Positions 1 to 9,153 of a stretch of 52,604 bases of DNA are shown here, piece by piece. Position numbers and translations under genes: made by a program. The notes under the pieces are model-generated. The model saw only the letters and a program-made list of their open reading frames with translations. It was not told where the DNA came from and ran no database searches. The stretch is from an uncultured Myxococcales bacterium. Its GTDB lineage: Bacteria > Myxococcota_A > UBA9042. The stretch spans positions 1 to 52,604 of the forward strand of contig CAJBNH010000010.1 of NCBI GenBank assembly GCA_903955385.1. The letters run 5' to 3'. Numbering within the stretch: position 1 is the stretch's first letter; every line of letters begins with the position of its first letter.

Positions 1-1
1 A

Positions 2-394
2 GAGGTCGCCGACGCCGCGGCCATGGGCGACCGGTCCGAGAACGCCGAGTACATCTACGGCAAGAAACGCCTGCGCGAGATCGACCGCCGCCTGCGCTTT
101 CTGCAGCAGCGCATCGACGCCGCCGTGGTGGTGGACCCGGCCGGCCAGCGCAACCCCGACCGCGTGTTCTTTGGGGCGACCGTGGTGCTGGAGGACGAGC
201 AGGGTCAGGCCAAGACGCTGCACATCGTGGGCGAGGACGAGATCGACGCCGAGGCCGGGCGCATCAGCCACCGCTCGCCGATTGGCGCGGCGCTGTTGGG
301 CAAGTACGTCAACGACGAGGTCAAGGTCGTTACACCGCAAGGCTTTCGCACGCTTGCCGTCGTGCGGGTCAGCTACGAGGCGCCGTCCACTTGA
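2..394 (+). CDS. greB: Transcription elongation factor GreB, 3' part (5' end outside window)
   Basis: The frame is already open at base 2, so the gene starts before the window; 130 C-terminal residues are visible. They contain the end of the N-terminal coiled-coil with GDRSENAEYIYGKKRLREID, a signature of GreB, followed by the FKBP-like C-terminal domain (FFGATVVL, IVGEDEIDAEAGRISHRSP). GreB enters the secondary channel of RNA polymerase and stimulates cleavage of backtracked transcripts; the acidic tip residues lie upstream or at the very edge. The ATG at 23 is internal and is not the real start. The last 22 bases overlap the end of the convergent membrane-protein gene, so the two messages are complementary at their 3' ends. 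GreB rather than GreA is favoured by the YGKKRLREIDRR stretch. Confidence 0.93.
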   Translation, partial: EVADAAAMGDRSENAEYIYGKKRLREIDRRLRFLQQRIDAAVVVDPAGQRNPDRVFFGATVVLEDEQGQAKTLHIVGEDEIDAEAGRISHRSPIGAALLGKYVNDEVKVVTPQGFRTLAVVRVSYEAPST

Positions 395-1377
395 TCCGGA
401 GTGACGGGCGTCAGCAGCCGCCGCAGCGTCTGCAAGGCTGCGGGCAGCACCAGGAACAGCACGGGCACCTGCGCCCGCACCTCACGCAAATTGCTGCCCA
501 GCGTGAGCGGTACGAACAGCACACAGCCGAGCAGTAGCGCCAGCCGGTGATAGCGGTCCAGGTGGCGCCAACCCGCAAACGCAAGGGCAATCGGCAACCC
601 GAACATCAGCAGGGGCGGAAAGGCGAAACCGCGGGTCATCAGCTCGTCCAGGGTGCGCCGCAGCAGCAGCCACGTGTGGTCGACGGCACCGGCCGATTGG
701 GCGTCGAAGCCACCGGGATAGGCGAACTGCAGCAGCTTGAGCGTTCCGATGGCCAAAGCGGCCAGACCCGCCGTCTGCAGGGCCCACGCCAACCGCCGGT
801 CAGAGCGCCACGTCCACGCGCCCCATAGCGCCACGATGGGCAAAATGTCGTACTTGACGGCCATGCCGAACACCAGCAACGCCGCGAATGGCCAAACCTT
901 TCGGTCGCGCAGACACCAAAGCGCGGCCAGCCAGACCAGCTGCGACAGGCGGTCCCAGGGATGGAAGAAGTAGAACAGGTAGGTCAGCGGCCCGACGGCA
1001 CCGTAGAACAGCAGACCGATGGCCACCCACGCAGGCTCCAGCCAACGCGCAAGGTACAGCCCCAGCAACACCAGCGAGGCGAACAGGAACAGCGTGTCAA
1101 AGGCGAAATACGCCTCCTTCAGCGGCACGCCGGTCGCCCGGTGCAGGGCCTCTACCAACTCCACATTGACGCGGCGCACGTTGGTGCCGTTGCAGCCCAA
1201 GCCCTCCCACGAGTTTCCCGGCGGCGGTCGGTTGTCCAAGATCGCCTGGTGCACCAGCGCGGCCTTCTGTGGCGCGGCCGAGTACACCAGCGGGCGGCCC
1301 AGCCACACCTGCCACGTCATCGTGATCAGATAGGCCAGCACAACCAGCAGGAGCAGTTGGGAAGTGCGGGGCGTCAT
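373..1377 (-). CDS. Polytopic membrane protein, possible GT-C type glycosyltransferase
   Basis: This is a 334-residue hydrophobic protein with about eight predicted membrane segments, the first at residues 7-25. A non-cytoplasmic-looking loop follows (residues 30-75, with GNSWEGLGCNGTNVRR), then closely spaced helices rich in Trp, Leu and Phe. The ATG at 1377 has a good ribosome site (AGGAGA). It lies 24 bases after the flippase gene on the same strand, so the two are probably cotranscribed. The general build resembles DUF2029/GT87-like mannosyltransferases and other GT-C enzymes that use polyprenyl-linked sugars, but I see no decisive catalytic motif. Its position beside a flippase and a GT4 enzyme supports a role in surface glycan assembly. 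The function is inferred from context only. Confidence 0.6.
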   Translation of the reverse strand: MTPRTSQLLLLVVLAYLITMTWQVWLGRPLVYSAAPQKAALVHQAILDNRPPPGNSWEGLGCNGTNVRRVNVELVEALHRATGVPLKEAYFAFDTLFLFASLVLLGLYLARWLEPAWVAIGLLFYGAVGPLTYLFYFFHPWDRLSQLVWLAALWCLRDRKVWPFAALLVFGMAVKYDILPIVALWGAWTWRSDRRLAWALQTAGLAALAIGTLKLLQFAYPGGFDAQSAGAVDHTWLLLRRTLDELMTRGFAFPPLLMFGLPIALAFAGWRHLDRYHRLALLLGCVLFVPLTLGSNLREVRAQVPVLFLVLPAALQTLRRLLTPVTPDQVDGAS

Positions 1378-1401
1378 CGGCGGTCTCCTGTTCTGCCGGA
1401 G

Positions 1402-3039
1402 CTAGGCGTTGCGACGCCACAGGGGTTCGAGCTTCAGCCAGGCCCAGACGTAGCGGCGGTCGTCGGCGGTCAGCAGGTCGAACGCGTGCGCCAGTCCCAG
1501 ATAGGTCGCGGCGTAGAGCACCAGTCGAACCACCAGCCCCACGGCCATGCCCGACACGCCGTCGCCCACGTCAGGGACCGGCCAACCCAGCGCCACCGCC
1601 CACGTCGTCCACGGCAGCAGCACCACGCCTGCCAGCACGGCGGCGAGGAAGCGTCGGCGGTAGGGGACCCAAGGAAACACGCGCGCCATGGAGAGTTGCG
1701 AGACCGTCGCGATTTGCCGCAGCAGCACGACGATGATGACGACCTGCGCCGCCACCGACCCAAACGCCGCCCAGCCCAGCCCAAGATGGTCGTAGGTCCC
1801 GGCCGGCGCGTGGCGACCGACCGTCAACACAAACGCCACCAGCGCGAAGTTGATCGCGGTGTTCACGATCACCCCTGCCAGCTGCGACCGCAGGATTGCG
1901 CGGGGGTGTCCCAGCGCCATCAGCATCGTCCCATAGGCCGTCACCCGCAGGGGCAGCAGGCACAGAAACATGCGAAAGGGCAGCGCGGCGGCAGCGTAAT
2001 TCTTGCCGTACAGCAGCACGATGACTGGCTCGGCCTGCGCCATGGCGAACACGAAGATCGGCAGGATGATCAACGCGACCTTCTCGATGCCGGTGTGCCA
2101 CAGGCCGATGGCATCCCGTGCGGCGGCGGTGCGGTCGTCGCCCTCTGAAGCGATGGCCGACATGCGCGGCAGCATCGCGACGGCGACGGAATACGAGAGG
2201 ATGCCGATGAACGGCAGCTCTTGTGCACCCACCGTGTAGTCGGCAAACACTACGGATGTGAAGATGAATCCGACGACGTAGGTCGAGAAGTACTTGTTGA
2301 CCTGACCGGCCACCGAGTTCAGCCAGAGCGGCACCGCGAACGCCAGCTGAGCGCGCATGCCGCCCGGAAATGGCTCCGGCATCACGCCGCGGTACACCGA
2401 CTGCCACACCCCGATGGTCGCTGCCAGCCGCGCGATGGCGACCAACAAGTAGACGGCAAGCAGGGTCTCCAGGTCGGCTCCCAACGCCGCTGGCACCAGC
2501 AGGGACAGGTTGGACGCCAGCGAAACGGCCATCGTCCACAGCGACGAGACCTGGTGGCGCTCGACCCCCAGAAGAAAGGAAGTCAGCGCGCTGCTTGGGA
2601 ATTCGAACACGACCGTGACGGCGATCACCAGCAGCGGCACCGTCAGCCCGACATGACTGGAAGGCTGCAGCCCGGGCACCAGCGCCAGCGCGGCGATGAC
2701 CAGCGCGGACACCAGCCCCAGACCGGTCAGCAGCTGCAGCGACTGGCGCACCAGCGTCCGCTGGCGAGCGGGAGACAGACGCGGCAGGAAGAACAGCTGC
2801 GAGTCGGGGATGGCCAGCAGACCAAGCCCAGTCGCGGTCGCAAGCACGGTCAGGGTGAAGGCGAGGGAGCCGTACGCCTCCTTGTCCATCAGCCGGACGA
2901 TGGCAAAGGCCTTCAGACCGTCGAAGATCGAGACGATCAAGCGTCCGAACACGACGGCGCCCACCTGGACCGACAGCTTCGTCCCCACTTTCGGAGGGGT
3001 TTGACGGGGCTGGGCAGGGGCTGGGACGGTCATGCGCAT
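1402..3039 (-). CDS. Polysaccharide flippase (Wzx/MATE-like, MOP superfamily)
   Basis: This is an integral membrane protein of about 545 residues with roughly 12-14 hydrophobic helices. The N-terminal segment (VGAVVFGRLIVSIFDGLKAF, then VRLMDKEAYGSLAF) has the usual shape of O-antigen/exopolysaccharide exporters of the MOP superfamily, which flip undecaprenyl-linked oligosaccharides across the inner membrane. The frame stays open to 3141, but the first 34 codons are low in hydrophobicity and look non-coding. I place the start at 3039 or 3033 (MRMTVPAP), although no strong ribosome site is visible there. The gene is divergent from the GT4 glycosyltransferase and is followed 24 bases later by the membrane glycosyltransferase candidate, so it belongs to a small glycan-assembly group. 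The substrate cannot be read from sequence. Confidence 0.8.
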   Translation of the reverse strand: MRMTVPAPAQPRQTPPKVGTKLSVQVGAVVFGRLIVSIFDGLKAFAIVRLMDKEAYGSLAFTLTVLATATGLGLLAIPDSQLFFLPRLSPARQRTLVRQSLQLLTGLGLVSALVIAALALVPGLQPSSHVGLTVPLLVIAVTVVFEFPSSALTSFLLGVERHQVSSLWTMAVSLASNLSLLVPAALGADLETLLAVYLLVAIARLAATIGVWQSVYRGVMPEPFPGGMRAQLAFAVPLWLNSVAGQVNKYFSTYVVGFIFTSVVFADYTVGAQELPFIGILSYSVAVAMLPRMSAIASEGDDRTAAARDAIGLWHTGIEKVALIILPIFVFAMAQAEPVIVLLYGKNYAAAALPFRMFLCLLPLRVTAYGTMLMALGHPRAILRSQLAGVIVNTAINFALVAFVLTVGRHAPAGTYDHLGLGWAAFGSVAAQVVIIVVLLRQIATVSQLSMARVFPWVPYRRRFLAAVLAGVVLLPWTTWAVALGWPVPDVGDGVSGMAVGLVVRLVLYAATYLGLAHAFDLLTADDRRYVWAWLKLEPLWRRNA

Positions 3040-3161
3040 CCAAGGGCGGCGACGTGCGGCCGTCGGCGGGTGTACCACGAGAGGCCCCGGCTGGCGAAGG
3101 ATCGCGACGGGTTCTATGCTCCCGCCCTCGGCGCCCCCCAAAGCGGGGGCAGGAGTCGTGC

Positions 3162-4442
3162 GTGGCCAAGACCAAGCGCCTGTTGATGCTCGCCTATTTC
3201 TGGCCGCCGATGGGCGGTGCCGGCGTTCAACGCGCGCTCAAGCTTGCCAAGGCCGCCCCGGACTTCGGCTGGGAGGTCTCGGTCGTGGCGGGTCAGGCCC
3301 GTCCCGGCGACCTGCAGGACGCGTCGATGCTGGCTGAAGTGCCCGCCGAGATGACGGTGCAGCGTCGCGACCACCTGCGGGTGCACACGCGCCTGCTGAC
3401 GCGCTGGACGCCGCCAGACCCCTACGTCGCGTGGTACGGTCCGGCGCTGAACGCGGCGCGCGAGCTGGCGCTGGTGCAGCCGTTCGACGCCCTGCTCTCG
3501 ACCTCGATGCCCTACACGACGCACTTGGTTGCGCGCACGCTGAAGCACGAGCTGCGGTTGCCGTGGCTGGCCGACCTGCGCGACCCTTGGACCGACAACC
3601 GCTTTCTGGCCGCGTATCAGGGCAACGGCCTGCGCTCGCGCTTCCGCCGCGCCGTCGACGGGCGCATGGAACGCGGCGTGTACGACGACGCGGACCTGGT
3701 GTCGGTGACGGCGGGACCGCTGCGCGACCTCCTGATCGACCGATGGCATCTGTTGCCGGAGCGCGTGTTGCTGGCGCGAAACGGCTTTGACGAGGCGGAC
3801 TTCGACGGGGTGCTGCCCCTGCCCTCGCCGCGGCCGCCGGTCGATCCGGCCGAGCGACAGGACCGGGCACTGGAAGTGCTGTTCGCGGGAAGCCTTTACG
3901 AGGGCTACACCATCGAGCCGTTTCTGGCGGCGTGGGAGGCGTTGCTTGCGCGCCGACCGGACGTGCGCATCCGGCTGGTGGCCCACACGCAGGCCAAGGG
4001 GCTGCTGCAACGGCTGGTCGAGCGTTTTCCGGTCGCCGGTCCGTTGGTCGAGATCGGCCCGCGGGTGCCGCACCGCGAGATCGTCGCTCGCTATGGTCGA
4101 GCCGACATGCTGGTGCTGTCGACTCTGGACGCCCTGTCGATCCCCGGAAAACTGTTCGAGTACATCCGCTCGGGCACTCCCGTGTTCGCCTGTTCGGTGC
4201 CCGACGCCGAGTCGCACGCCCTGCTGGGCGACACGCAGACCGGGGTCGCCGTCCCGCACGACGACCCGATGGCAGCGGCCGCGCAGCTGGAGCGGTGGTA
4301 CGACGCGTGGCGCCAAGGACAGCCCCTGACTCAACCCGACGGCCACGCGGTCGAGCTGCTGGAGCGGCGCGTGTCGTATCGCAAGATGTTCGCGGCACTG
4401 GATGACCTGACCGAGCAATTCGGGGCGGAATCGCCGCACTAG
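3162..4442 (+). CDS. Glycosyltransferase family 4 (GT-B fold)
   Basis: The chosen start is the GTG at 3162, which follows AGGAG with six bases between; in-frame codons upstream overlap non-coding-looking sequence. The product has 426 residues. The N-terminal Rossmann domain begins LLMLAYFWPPMGGAGVQRAL, the acceptor-side glycine loop of GT4 enzymes. The C-terminal domain carries PGKLFEYIRSGTPVFA near residue 325, the usual nucleotide-sugar binding segment, with its Glu at the expected place. The C-terminal part is related to WbuB/RfaB-like enzymes. It probably adds a sugar to a lipid-linked surface glycan together with the flippase encoded divergently next to it. Donor and acceptor are unknown. 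Confidence 0.88.
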   Translation: MAKTKRLLMLAYFWPPMGGAGVQRALKLAKAAPDFGWEVSVVAGQARPGDLQDASMLAEVPAEMTVQRRDHLRVHTRLLTRWTPPDPYVAWYGPALNAARELALVQPFDALLSTSMPYTTHLVARTLKHELRLPWLADLRDPWTDNRFLAAYQGNGLRSRFRRAVDGRMERGVYDDADLVSVTAGPLRDLLIDRWHLLPERVLLARNGFDEADFDGVLPLPSPRPPVDPAERQDRALEVLFAGSLYEGYTIEPFLAAWEALLARRPDVRIRLVAHTQAKGLLQRLVERFPVAGPLVEIGPRVPHREIVARYGRADMLVLSTLDALSIPGKLFEYIRSGTPVFACSVPDAESHALLGDTQTGVAVPHDDPMAAAAQLERWYDAWRQGQPLTQPDGHAVELLERRVSYRKMFAALDDLTEQFGAESPH

Positions 4443-4540
4443 GCGCACCGCCTTGACGCGGACAGGCTCCAACTCCACGCTGCCCGCTCATCCCCGATGG
4501 ACGGCCCCGAGGCCCCCCGCCCAGACGGGAACGGAAGGAC

Positions 4541-5902
4541 ATGAAACAGCGCGTCAACTGGTACGTCTTGGGCTTGGCCGCGTTCGTGCTCGCGAGCATG
4601 GGCGTCGTCTGGCTGGCGTGGAGCTTCGGTGCGCCGGACCCCGTCGCCGCGGAAGAATCCGTTGCGGTTGAGGAAGAGCCCGAGCCCGCGCCGGAACCCC
4701 CGCCCACCGCCCCAGAGCCGCCGATCCGGGTCCAAGCGGCGGCGCCGGCCCCGACTCCGGCGGCCGTGGCCGGCGAGCAGCCCGAAATCTTCACCGGCGT
4801 GTCCGGCAAGGTCGTCAACTCTCGCGCCCTGCCAGTGGCCGACGCCTACGTCCGCTTCATGGTAGCCGGGGAAGAGCAGTGGATCCGCACCGATGGCCAG
4901 GGGATCTTCAACTGGCAGCAGCCCAACGGCACCGATCTGCGCAACATGACGGCACAGGCGGCGGCCCCGGCCTACGCGCCCTCGCCTGCACTGCCGATCC
5001 AACCCGGGGTCGAGGCGCTGCTGCGACTGGGCGACGGCGGCAGGATGCGAGGTCGGGTCATCGACGCATCCGGTACGCCCATCAAGGGTTACCTGCTCGC
5101 GGTGGACGAGGCCCGGGTCGAGCTGCCCCTGCCCGGCGGCGCGCGCGTGTACCCACCACAGCCATTCTCCAGCGACGACGGCACGTTCGAGCTGGGACCG
5201 CTGCAGCCCGGACGCTTCGACCTGCGCGCACAGGCGCCGGACCTCGCGCCCGGGTTCTCGCGCGACGTGGTCGTGGCGGCGGGGCAGACGACCGACGGCA
5301 TCGTGATCGTCGTCTCGGCCGGGGCAAAGGTCCGCGGGCGGGTGACGTCGGCGACGGACGGCAGGCCGGTCGAGCGCGCGCGGGTAATGGTGTTCGACCC
5401 GAATTCGGCCATGCCCTCCAAGGTCGCCGTGACGGACGCCAATGGTTCGTACGAAGTGACGGGCGTGCCCCAAGGTCGCCGAAGCCTGCGGGTGCAATCC
5501 GAGGGCTTTCTCGCAGAGATGGCGAGCGGCATCGAGGTGCCGGCAGCGGGCGAGGTCGTCCGAGACGTGCAGCTGCGGCAGGGAGCGCCGGGTGAGCGGC
5601 TCTCGTTTCAGGGCATCGGCGCAACGCTGGGCAAGGACGAGCGCGGCATCGTGATCGCCAACTTGATGGACGACTCACCGGGTGCGAAGGCGGGGCTGCA
5701 GGCCGGCGACGTGATCGTTTCGGTGGATCGCGTCGCGGCCAGCGGGATGCAGGTCGGCCAGGTCGTCGAGCTGATCCGCGGCGAGGCCGGCGTGCCCGTG
5801 ACCCTGGAGGTCGAGCGCGGCGGCGTGCGCCAGACGGTGACCATCGAGCGCGGGCGGGTTGTCGTCAAATCGCCGCACGGTCCCCAGGGCCCAGGCGAGT
5901 GA
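4541..5902 (+). CDS. Membrane-anchored protein with carboxypeptidase-regulatory-like repeats and a C-terminal PDZ domain
   Basis: This 453-residue protein starts at ATG 4541 after GGAAGGAC. Residues 8-28 form one membrane segment or uncleaved signal anchor, followed by a Glu/Pro-rich linker (about 35-75, many EP and PEP steps). Then come beta-rich modules of the carboxypeptidase-regulatory/TonB-plug type: GVSGKVVNSRALPVADAYV (about 87), GRMRGRVIDASGTPIKGYL (about 167) and GAKVRGRVTSATDGRPVERA (about 265). The last 100 residues form a PDZ domain (GIVIANLMDDSPGAKAGLQA, then GDVIVSVDRV). No protease catalytic domain is fused. PDZ domains usually bind protein C-termini, so this looks like a periplasmic scaffold or regulator of envelope proteins; that role is inference. 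It stands alone between the glycosyltransferase and the helical-repeat gene. Confidence 0.8.
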   Translation: MKQRVNWYVLGLAAFVLASMGVVWLAWSFGAPDPVAAEESVAVEEEPEPAPEPPPTAPEPPIRVQAAAPAPTPAAVAGEQPEIFTGVSGKVVNSRALPVADAYVRFMVAGEEQWIRTDGQGIFNWQQPNGTDLRNMTAQAAAPAYAPSPALPIQPGVEALLRLGDGGRMRGRVIDASGTPIKGYLLAVDEARVELPLPGGARVYPPQPFSSDDGTFELGPLQPGRFDLRAQAPDLAPGFSRDVVVAAGQTTDGIVIVVSAGAKVRGRVTSATDGRPVERARVMVFDPNSAMPSKVAVTDANGSYEVTGVPQGRRSLRVQSEGFLAEMASGIEVPAAGEVVRDVQLRQGAPGERLSFQGIGATLGKDERGIVIANLMDDSPGAKAGLQAGDVIVSVDRVAASGMQVGQVVELIRGEAGVPVTLEVERGGVRQTVTIERGRVVVKSPHGPQGPGE

Positions 5903-5947
5903 GTTCGTGGGGTGGCAGAACACCCCAAGTAATACAAGGAGTTCGGA

Positions 5948-7027
5948 ATGCCCACGGTCCAAGAGACGCGCGAGGGAATTGCGCAAAACGACGCGCTCTA
6001 CGCGATGCACTTCTCAGGTCACTCGCGCCTGACGCGGGACTTGGCGCTGCTGGACGGGATGCTGGCGTCGGCGCGGCAGCTGCTGCAGGACGCTCGCGAG
6101 GCGAAGGGGGAGGCGCGCAAAGAGCTGCTGGCCACCGTGCAGAAGCAGATCGAGCTGTACGGCAGCGAGCGAACGGCGATTGCAGAGGCCAAGCGTGCCG
6201 TTGGACCCGCGGGAGTTGCCGTAGCGCAAGTGATCGAACGGTCCAGCTATGCCGCACACCGCTACACCCGCCACTTCGCCAATCAGGAGCGCGGCAGCCG
6301 GGACGCCGGGATGCTGCTGGACGTGATCACTGAGCTGCAGGCGATGAAGGATGAGGTCGACGTGCACCGTCAGACCCTGAGCGACGACGGGTTTGCCGAC
6401 GACGTGGAAGTGCTGGAGCGGCGGATCGACCTGTTCCTGAAGGAGCGCCGCGCCATCGCCGAGGCGCGCACCGAGGACACCCGCGACGCCCAGTCCGGGG
6501 TGCTCGCGCGCGCCGCCAACACCATGTTCGCGTTGTACCGCGAGGGCTTTGCCGGGCAGAAGCGGGTCTCACGCCGCCCGGAGCTGTTGGCGCGCATGAT
6601 CGAGAGTCTCGAAGACATCCGCGACCGCATGGAAGCCCTTGTCGCCCAGGGATTTCACGACGATCAACACGACAGGAATCACGAGATCGTTCTGGGGCGC
6701 ATCGAGGCGTGGCAGACGGAGGTGGACGCGATTCGCGAGGCCCGCCGCGCCGCCGCCCTGCCCGACCTGGTCGATGAGCTCTGGACGGCCGCGCAAGCAG
6801 AGCTGGCCACCTACGGCGAGCACTTCGCCGGAATGACGCGCAAGACCCGCGACCTGGACAAGCTGCGCGGCATTTGCGACCGACTGGACGAGATCGAGCG
6901 GCAGCTGACCGCCCTGGCCCAAGTACAGGCCTGGACAGAGCTCGACCGGCACCTGTCGACCACCCGCGACGCCCTGTCGCTGTACCAACGCGAATACGAC
7001 GAGATCGTGAAGGCCCAAGCCAGCTAA
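5948..7027 (+). CDS. Unknown protein built of four tandem helical repeats
   Basis: This 359-residue, charged, Cys-poor, almost entirely helical protein has no signal peptide or membrane segment. ATG 5948 follows AAGGAG. Four copies of one unit of about 90 residues are visible. Each begins Y-x-x-H/G-F-A/S-x-x-x-R-x-(T/S)-R-D/R (residues 18-31, 106-119, 197-210, 290-303), then a long Leu-rich helix, and ends with an E-R-x-A-I-A-E-A-like segment (YGSERTAIAEAKRA, FLKERRAIAEARTE, WQTEVDAIREARRA, YQREYDEIVKAQAS). The repeats diverge strongly between copies but share pattern and spacing, which points to old internal duplication. I do not recognise a named family. Helical bundles of this sort often mediate protein contacts; no enzymatic residue pattern is seen. 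Confidence 0.78.
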   Translation: MPTVQETREGIAQNDALYAMHFSGHSRLTRDLALLDGMLASARQLLQDAREAKGEARKELLATVQKQIELYGSERTAIAEAKRAVGPAGVAVAQVIERSSYAAHRYTRHFANQERGSRDAGMLLDVITELQAMKDEVDVHRQTLSDDGFADDVEVLERRIDLFLKERRAIAEARTEDTRDAQSGVLARAANTMFALYREGFAGQKRVSRRPELLARMIESLEDIRDRMEALVAQGFHDDQHDRNHEIVLGRIEAWQTEVDAIREARRAAALPDLVDELWTAAQAELATYGEHFAGMTRKTRDLDKLRGICDRLDEIERQLTALAQVQAWTELDRHLSTTRDALSLYQREYDEIVKAQAS

Positions 7028-7144
7028 GCTGCTGTACGCCCTGACGAACGGTCGTTCCTGCCGCGCCTTTCAGTGGACACTGTCGGCGCGCGTCTGCTAT
7101 GTCCGCATCACGTCGACGATCTTCCGTCCCGCTGAACCCAAGCC

Positions 7145-8383
7145 ATGACGCTGCACCCCCCCGAACCTCTGCACCACCGCGCCACCCAGGACGACGTCGA
7201 GTTCGTGCTGGAGCTGGCCCGCGGTCTGCATGAGGCCGGCACGCCGTCGCACCGTCTCGAGGGGGCCATCGAGCGCATCGGCATCCAGCTGGGCCTGGAG
7301 ATGCACATCTCGTCCACACCCACCGCATTCTTCATCGGTTTTGGCCACCCGGCGCGTCAACGCCTGACGCTGTCGCGGGTGCAGCCGGGGTCGGTGGGCC
7401 TGGAGCGGTTGGAGAAGCTGGACCAAGTGGTGTCGCGCGTCGGTCGTGGCGAGCTGACGCCCAAGGACGGTGCCGCTGCGGTCCAAACGATCACCTCGGC
7501 CCCGGAGCGCTACGGCACTTTCCTGACGCTGCTGGCCTACACACTGTCGTCCACCGCCGCCGGGCGCATCTTCGACGGCGGGTGGCGAGAGATGGCCGCC
7601 GCCTCAGTCATCGGTCTGCTGATCGGCGTGCTGACCGTGGCCAGTCGACACTCGCGGCGCGTGGTGGACGTGGTCGAGCCGGTCGGTGCCCTCACCGCCT
7701 CCCTGGTCGCCGCCGCCGCCGGCTTGGTACTGGGCCGCGTGTCGCCGATGGTCGTCACGCTGGCAGGCGTCATCACGCTGCTGCCCGGCCTGACGCTGAC
7801 CACCGCGATGAGCGAGCTGGCCACTCGCAACCTGACTTCTGGCACCGCGCGGCTGTTCGGCGCAGGTGCGACGTTCATGACGTTGGGTCTGGGCGTGGGC
7901 TTGGGAAGCGAGCTGGCCGACCTGCTGCCGCACGTCGACATCCCCAGGCGCGTCCAACAGTTGCCGGAGTGGACCGAGTGGGCGGCGCTTGTGGTGTTGC
8001 CGCTTGCGTCTGTCGTTCACTTGCGAGCGATGCCGCGACAGATCCCGGCCATGATGGGCGCCGGCATTCTGGCTTACACCGGTGCACGGCTGGGGGCGCA
8101 CGTGCTGGGTCCCGAGTTTGGCGCGTTCGCCGCGGCGCTGCTGCTGGGAACCGCCAGCAACGCCTATGCGCGCATCCTCGACCGCCCCGCGTCGGTGTTG
8201 GCGACGTCCGGCATCCTGATGCTCGTGCCCGGCAGCATCGGCTTTCGCAGCATGTCGTCGATGATGCAGAACGACGTTGTGCACGGGATGCAGACCGCGA
8301 TGTCGATGCTGCTGGTCGCCGTCTCTCTGGCGGGTGGCCTGCTGTTCGCCAACGTGGTCGTGCCACCGCGGCGGGCCGTGTAG
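7145..8383 (+). CDS. Threonine/serine exporter family protein (ThrE-type, fused YjjP/YjjB halves)
   Basis: This protein has 412 residues. The N-terminal part (about 10-130: VEFVLELARGLHEAGTPSHR, then IERIGIQLGLEMHISSTPTA) is the soluble-plus-first-helices DUF1212 section. It is followed by about ten membrane helices spanning the YjjP-like and YjjB-like (DUF3815) halves, including FRSMSSMM near the C-terminus, a typical feature of the second half. The family, with Corynebacterium ThrE as model, exports threonine and serine (succinate for YjjPB). The fused arrangement matches ThrE. The ribosome site before ATG 7145 is weak. The 117-base gap upstream has no gene; I see no clear promoter in it. 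Confidence 0.85.
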   Translation: MTLHPPEPLHHRATQDDVEFVLELARGLHEAGTPSHRLEGAIERIGIQLGLEMHISSTPTAFFIGFGHPARQRLTLSRVQPGSVGLERLEKLDQVVSRVGRGELTPKDGAAAVQTITSAPERYGTFLTLLAYTLSSTAAGRIFDGGWREMAAASVIGLLIGVLTVASRHSRRVVDVVEPVGALTASLVAAAAGLVLGRVSPMVVTLAGVITLLPGLTLTTAMSELATRNLTSGTARLFGAGATFMTLGLGVGLGSELADLLPHVDIPRRVQQLPEWTEWAALVVLPLASVVHLRAMPRQIPAMMGAGILAYTGARLGAHVLGPEFGAFAAALLLGTASNAYARILDRPASVLATSGILMLVPGSIGFRSMSSMMQNDVVHGMQTAMSMLLVAVSLAGGLLFANVVVPPRRAV

Positions 8384-8464
8384 CCCTCCGACACCTGCAT
8401 TCCTTGACCGCATCCGCACCTCAACGACCTCGAGGCGCATCCTACCCGCCGTGGAGGTCACACG

Positions 8465-9058
8465 ATGCCCAAGTTCCTCACGCTCTTCGCCTTTCTTGTT
8501 TTGCCGGCAGCCCTGACGACGGGCTGCTGGAAGGAGGTCAAGGTGGTTCCCGCCGATAGCGCGGCCGTTCAGGCGGCCCCCATCCTAGACCACAAGGTCA
8601 AGACCCTTTCCGGTGAGGAAACCTCGCTCGCGGCCTACCGCGGCAAGGTCATGCTGGTCGTCAACACGGCCAGCGCGTGCGGATTGACTCCGCAGTACCA
8701 GGGCTTGCAGGAGTTGTGGGAGAAATACCGCGACAGAGGCCTCGTGGTCCTTGGCTTTCCCTGCAACGACTTTGCGGGCCAGGAACCCGGAACCGCCGAA
8801 GAGATCAAGAGTTTCTGCACAGCCAAATTCAACGTCACCTTCCCCCTGTTCGAGAAGGTGCGCGCCAAGGGCGACAAAAGCCCACTGTACAAGACGCTGA
8901 CGGAGGAGGTCGATCCCGCGCTGAGGGGCGAGATCCAGTGGAACTTCACCAAGTTCCTGGCCGACCGTGAGGGTCGCGTCGTCGCCCGCTTCGAGCCTCG
9001 CGTCACCCCCGATGACCCCAAGCTCATCGCAGAAATCGAGCGGTTGTTGGGGCCCTAG
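8465..9058 (+). CDS. Glutathione peroxidase family protein, predicted lipoprotein
   Basis: This protein has 197 residues; ATG 8465 follows GGAGG at good spacing. The N-terminus is a lipoprotein signal with lipobox LTTGC (Cys 21), so the enzyme should be anchored in the envelope, unlike cytosolic relatives. The thioredoxin-fold domain contains the catalytic NTASACGLTPQY (peroxidatic Cys 72, encoded by TGC, not selenocysteine), GFPCNDFAGQEPG with the conserved Gln, and WNFTKFL with the Trp/Asn pair. It thus keeps the full catalytic tetrad. Bacterial Cys-type members usually use thioredoxin instead of glutathione to reduce hydrogen peroxide and lipid hydroperoxides. A likely job is protection of envelope lipids; the natural reductant outside the cytoplasm is unknown. 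Confidence 0.92.
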   Translation: MPKFLTLFAFLVLPAALTTGCWKEVKVVPADSAAVQAAPILDHKVKTLSGEETSLAAYRGKVMLVVNTASACGLTPQYQGLQELWEKYRDRGLVVLGFPCNDFAGQEPGTAEEIKSFCTAKFNVTFPLFEKVRAKGDKSPLYKTLTEEVDPALRGEIQWNFTKFLADREGRVVARFEPRVTPDDPKLIAEIERLLGP

Positions 9059-9153
9059 GGAGGGTCTATCCTGCGGCAGGCCCCCATACACCGGCAGCAC
9101 CGCCCCGACCGGGAATGCGGCGCCATCCGACGCGGGCGGCGATGGAGGGTGCC

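Noticed and set aside
8465-9058. Selenocysteine at the peroxidase active site
   Set aside because: The codon at the active site is TGC for Cys, and no internal TGA is present.
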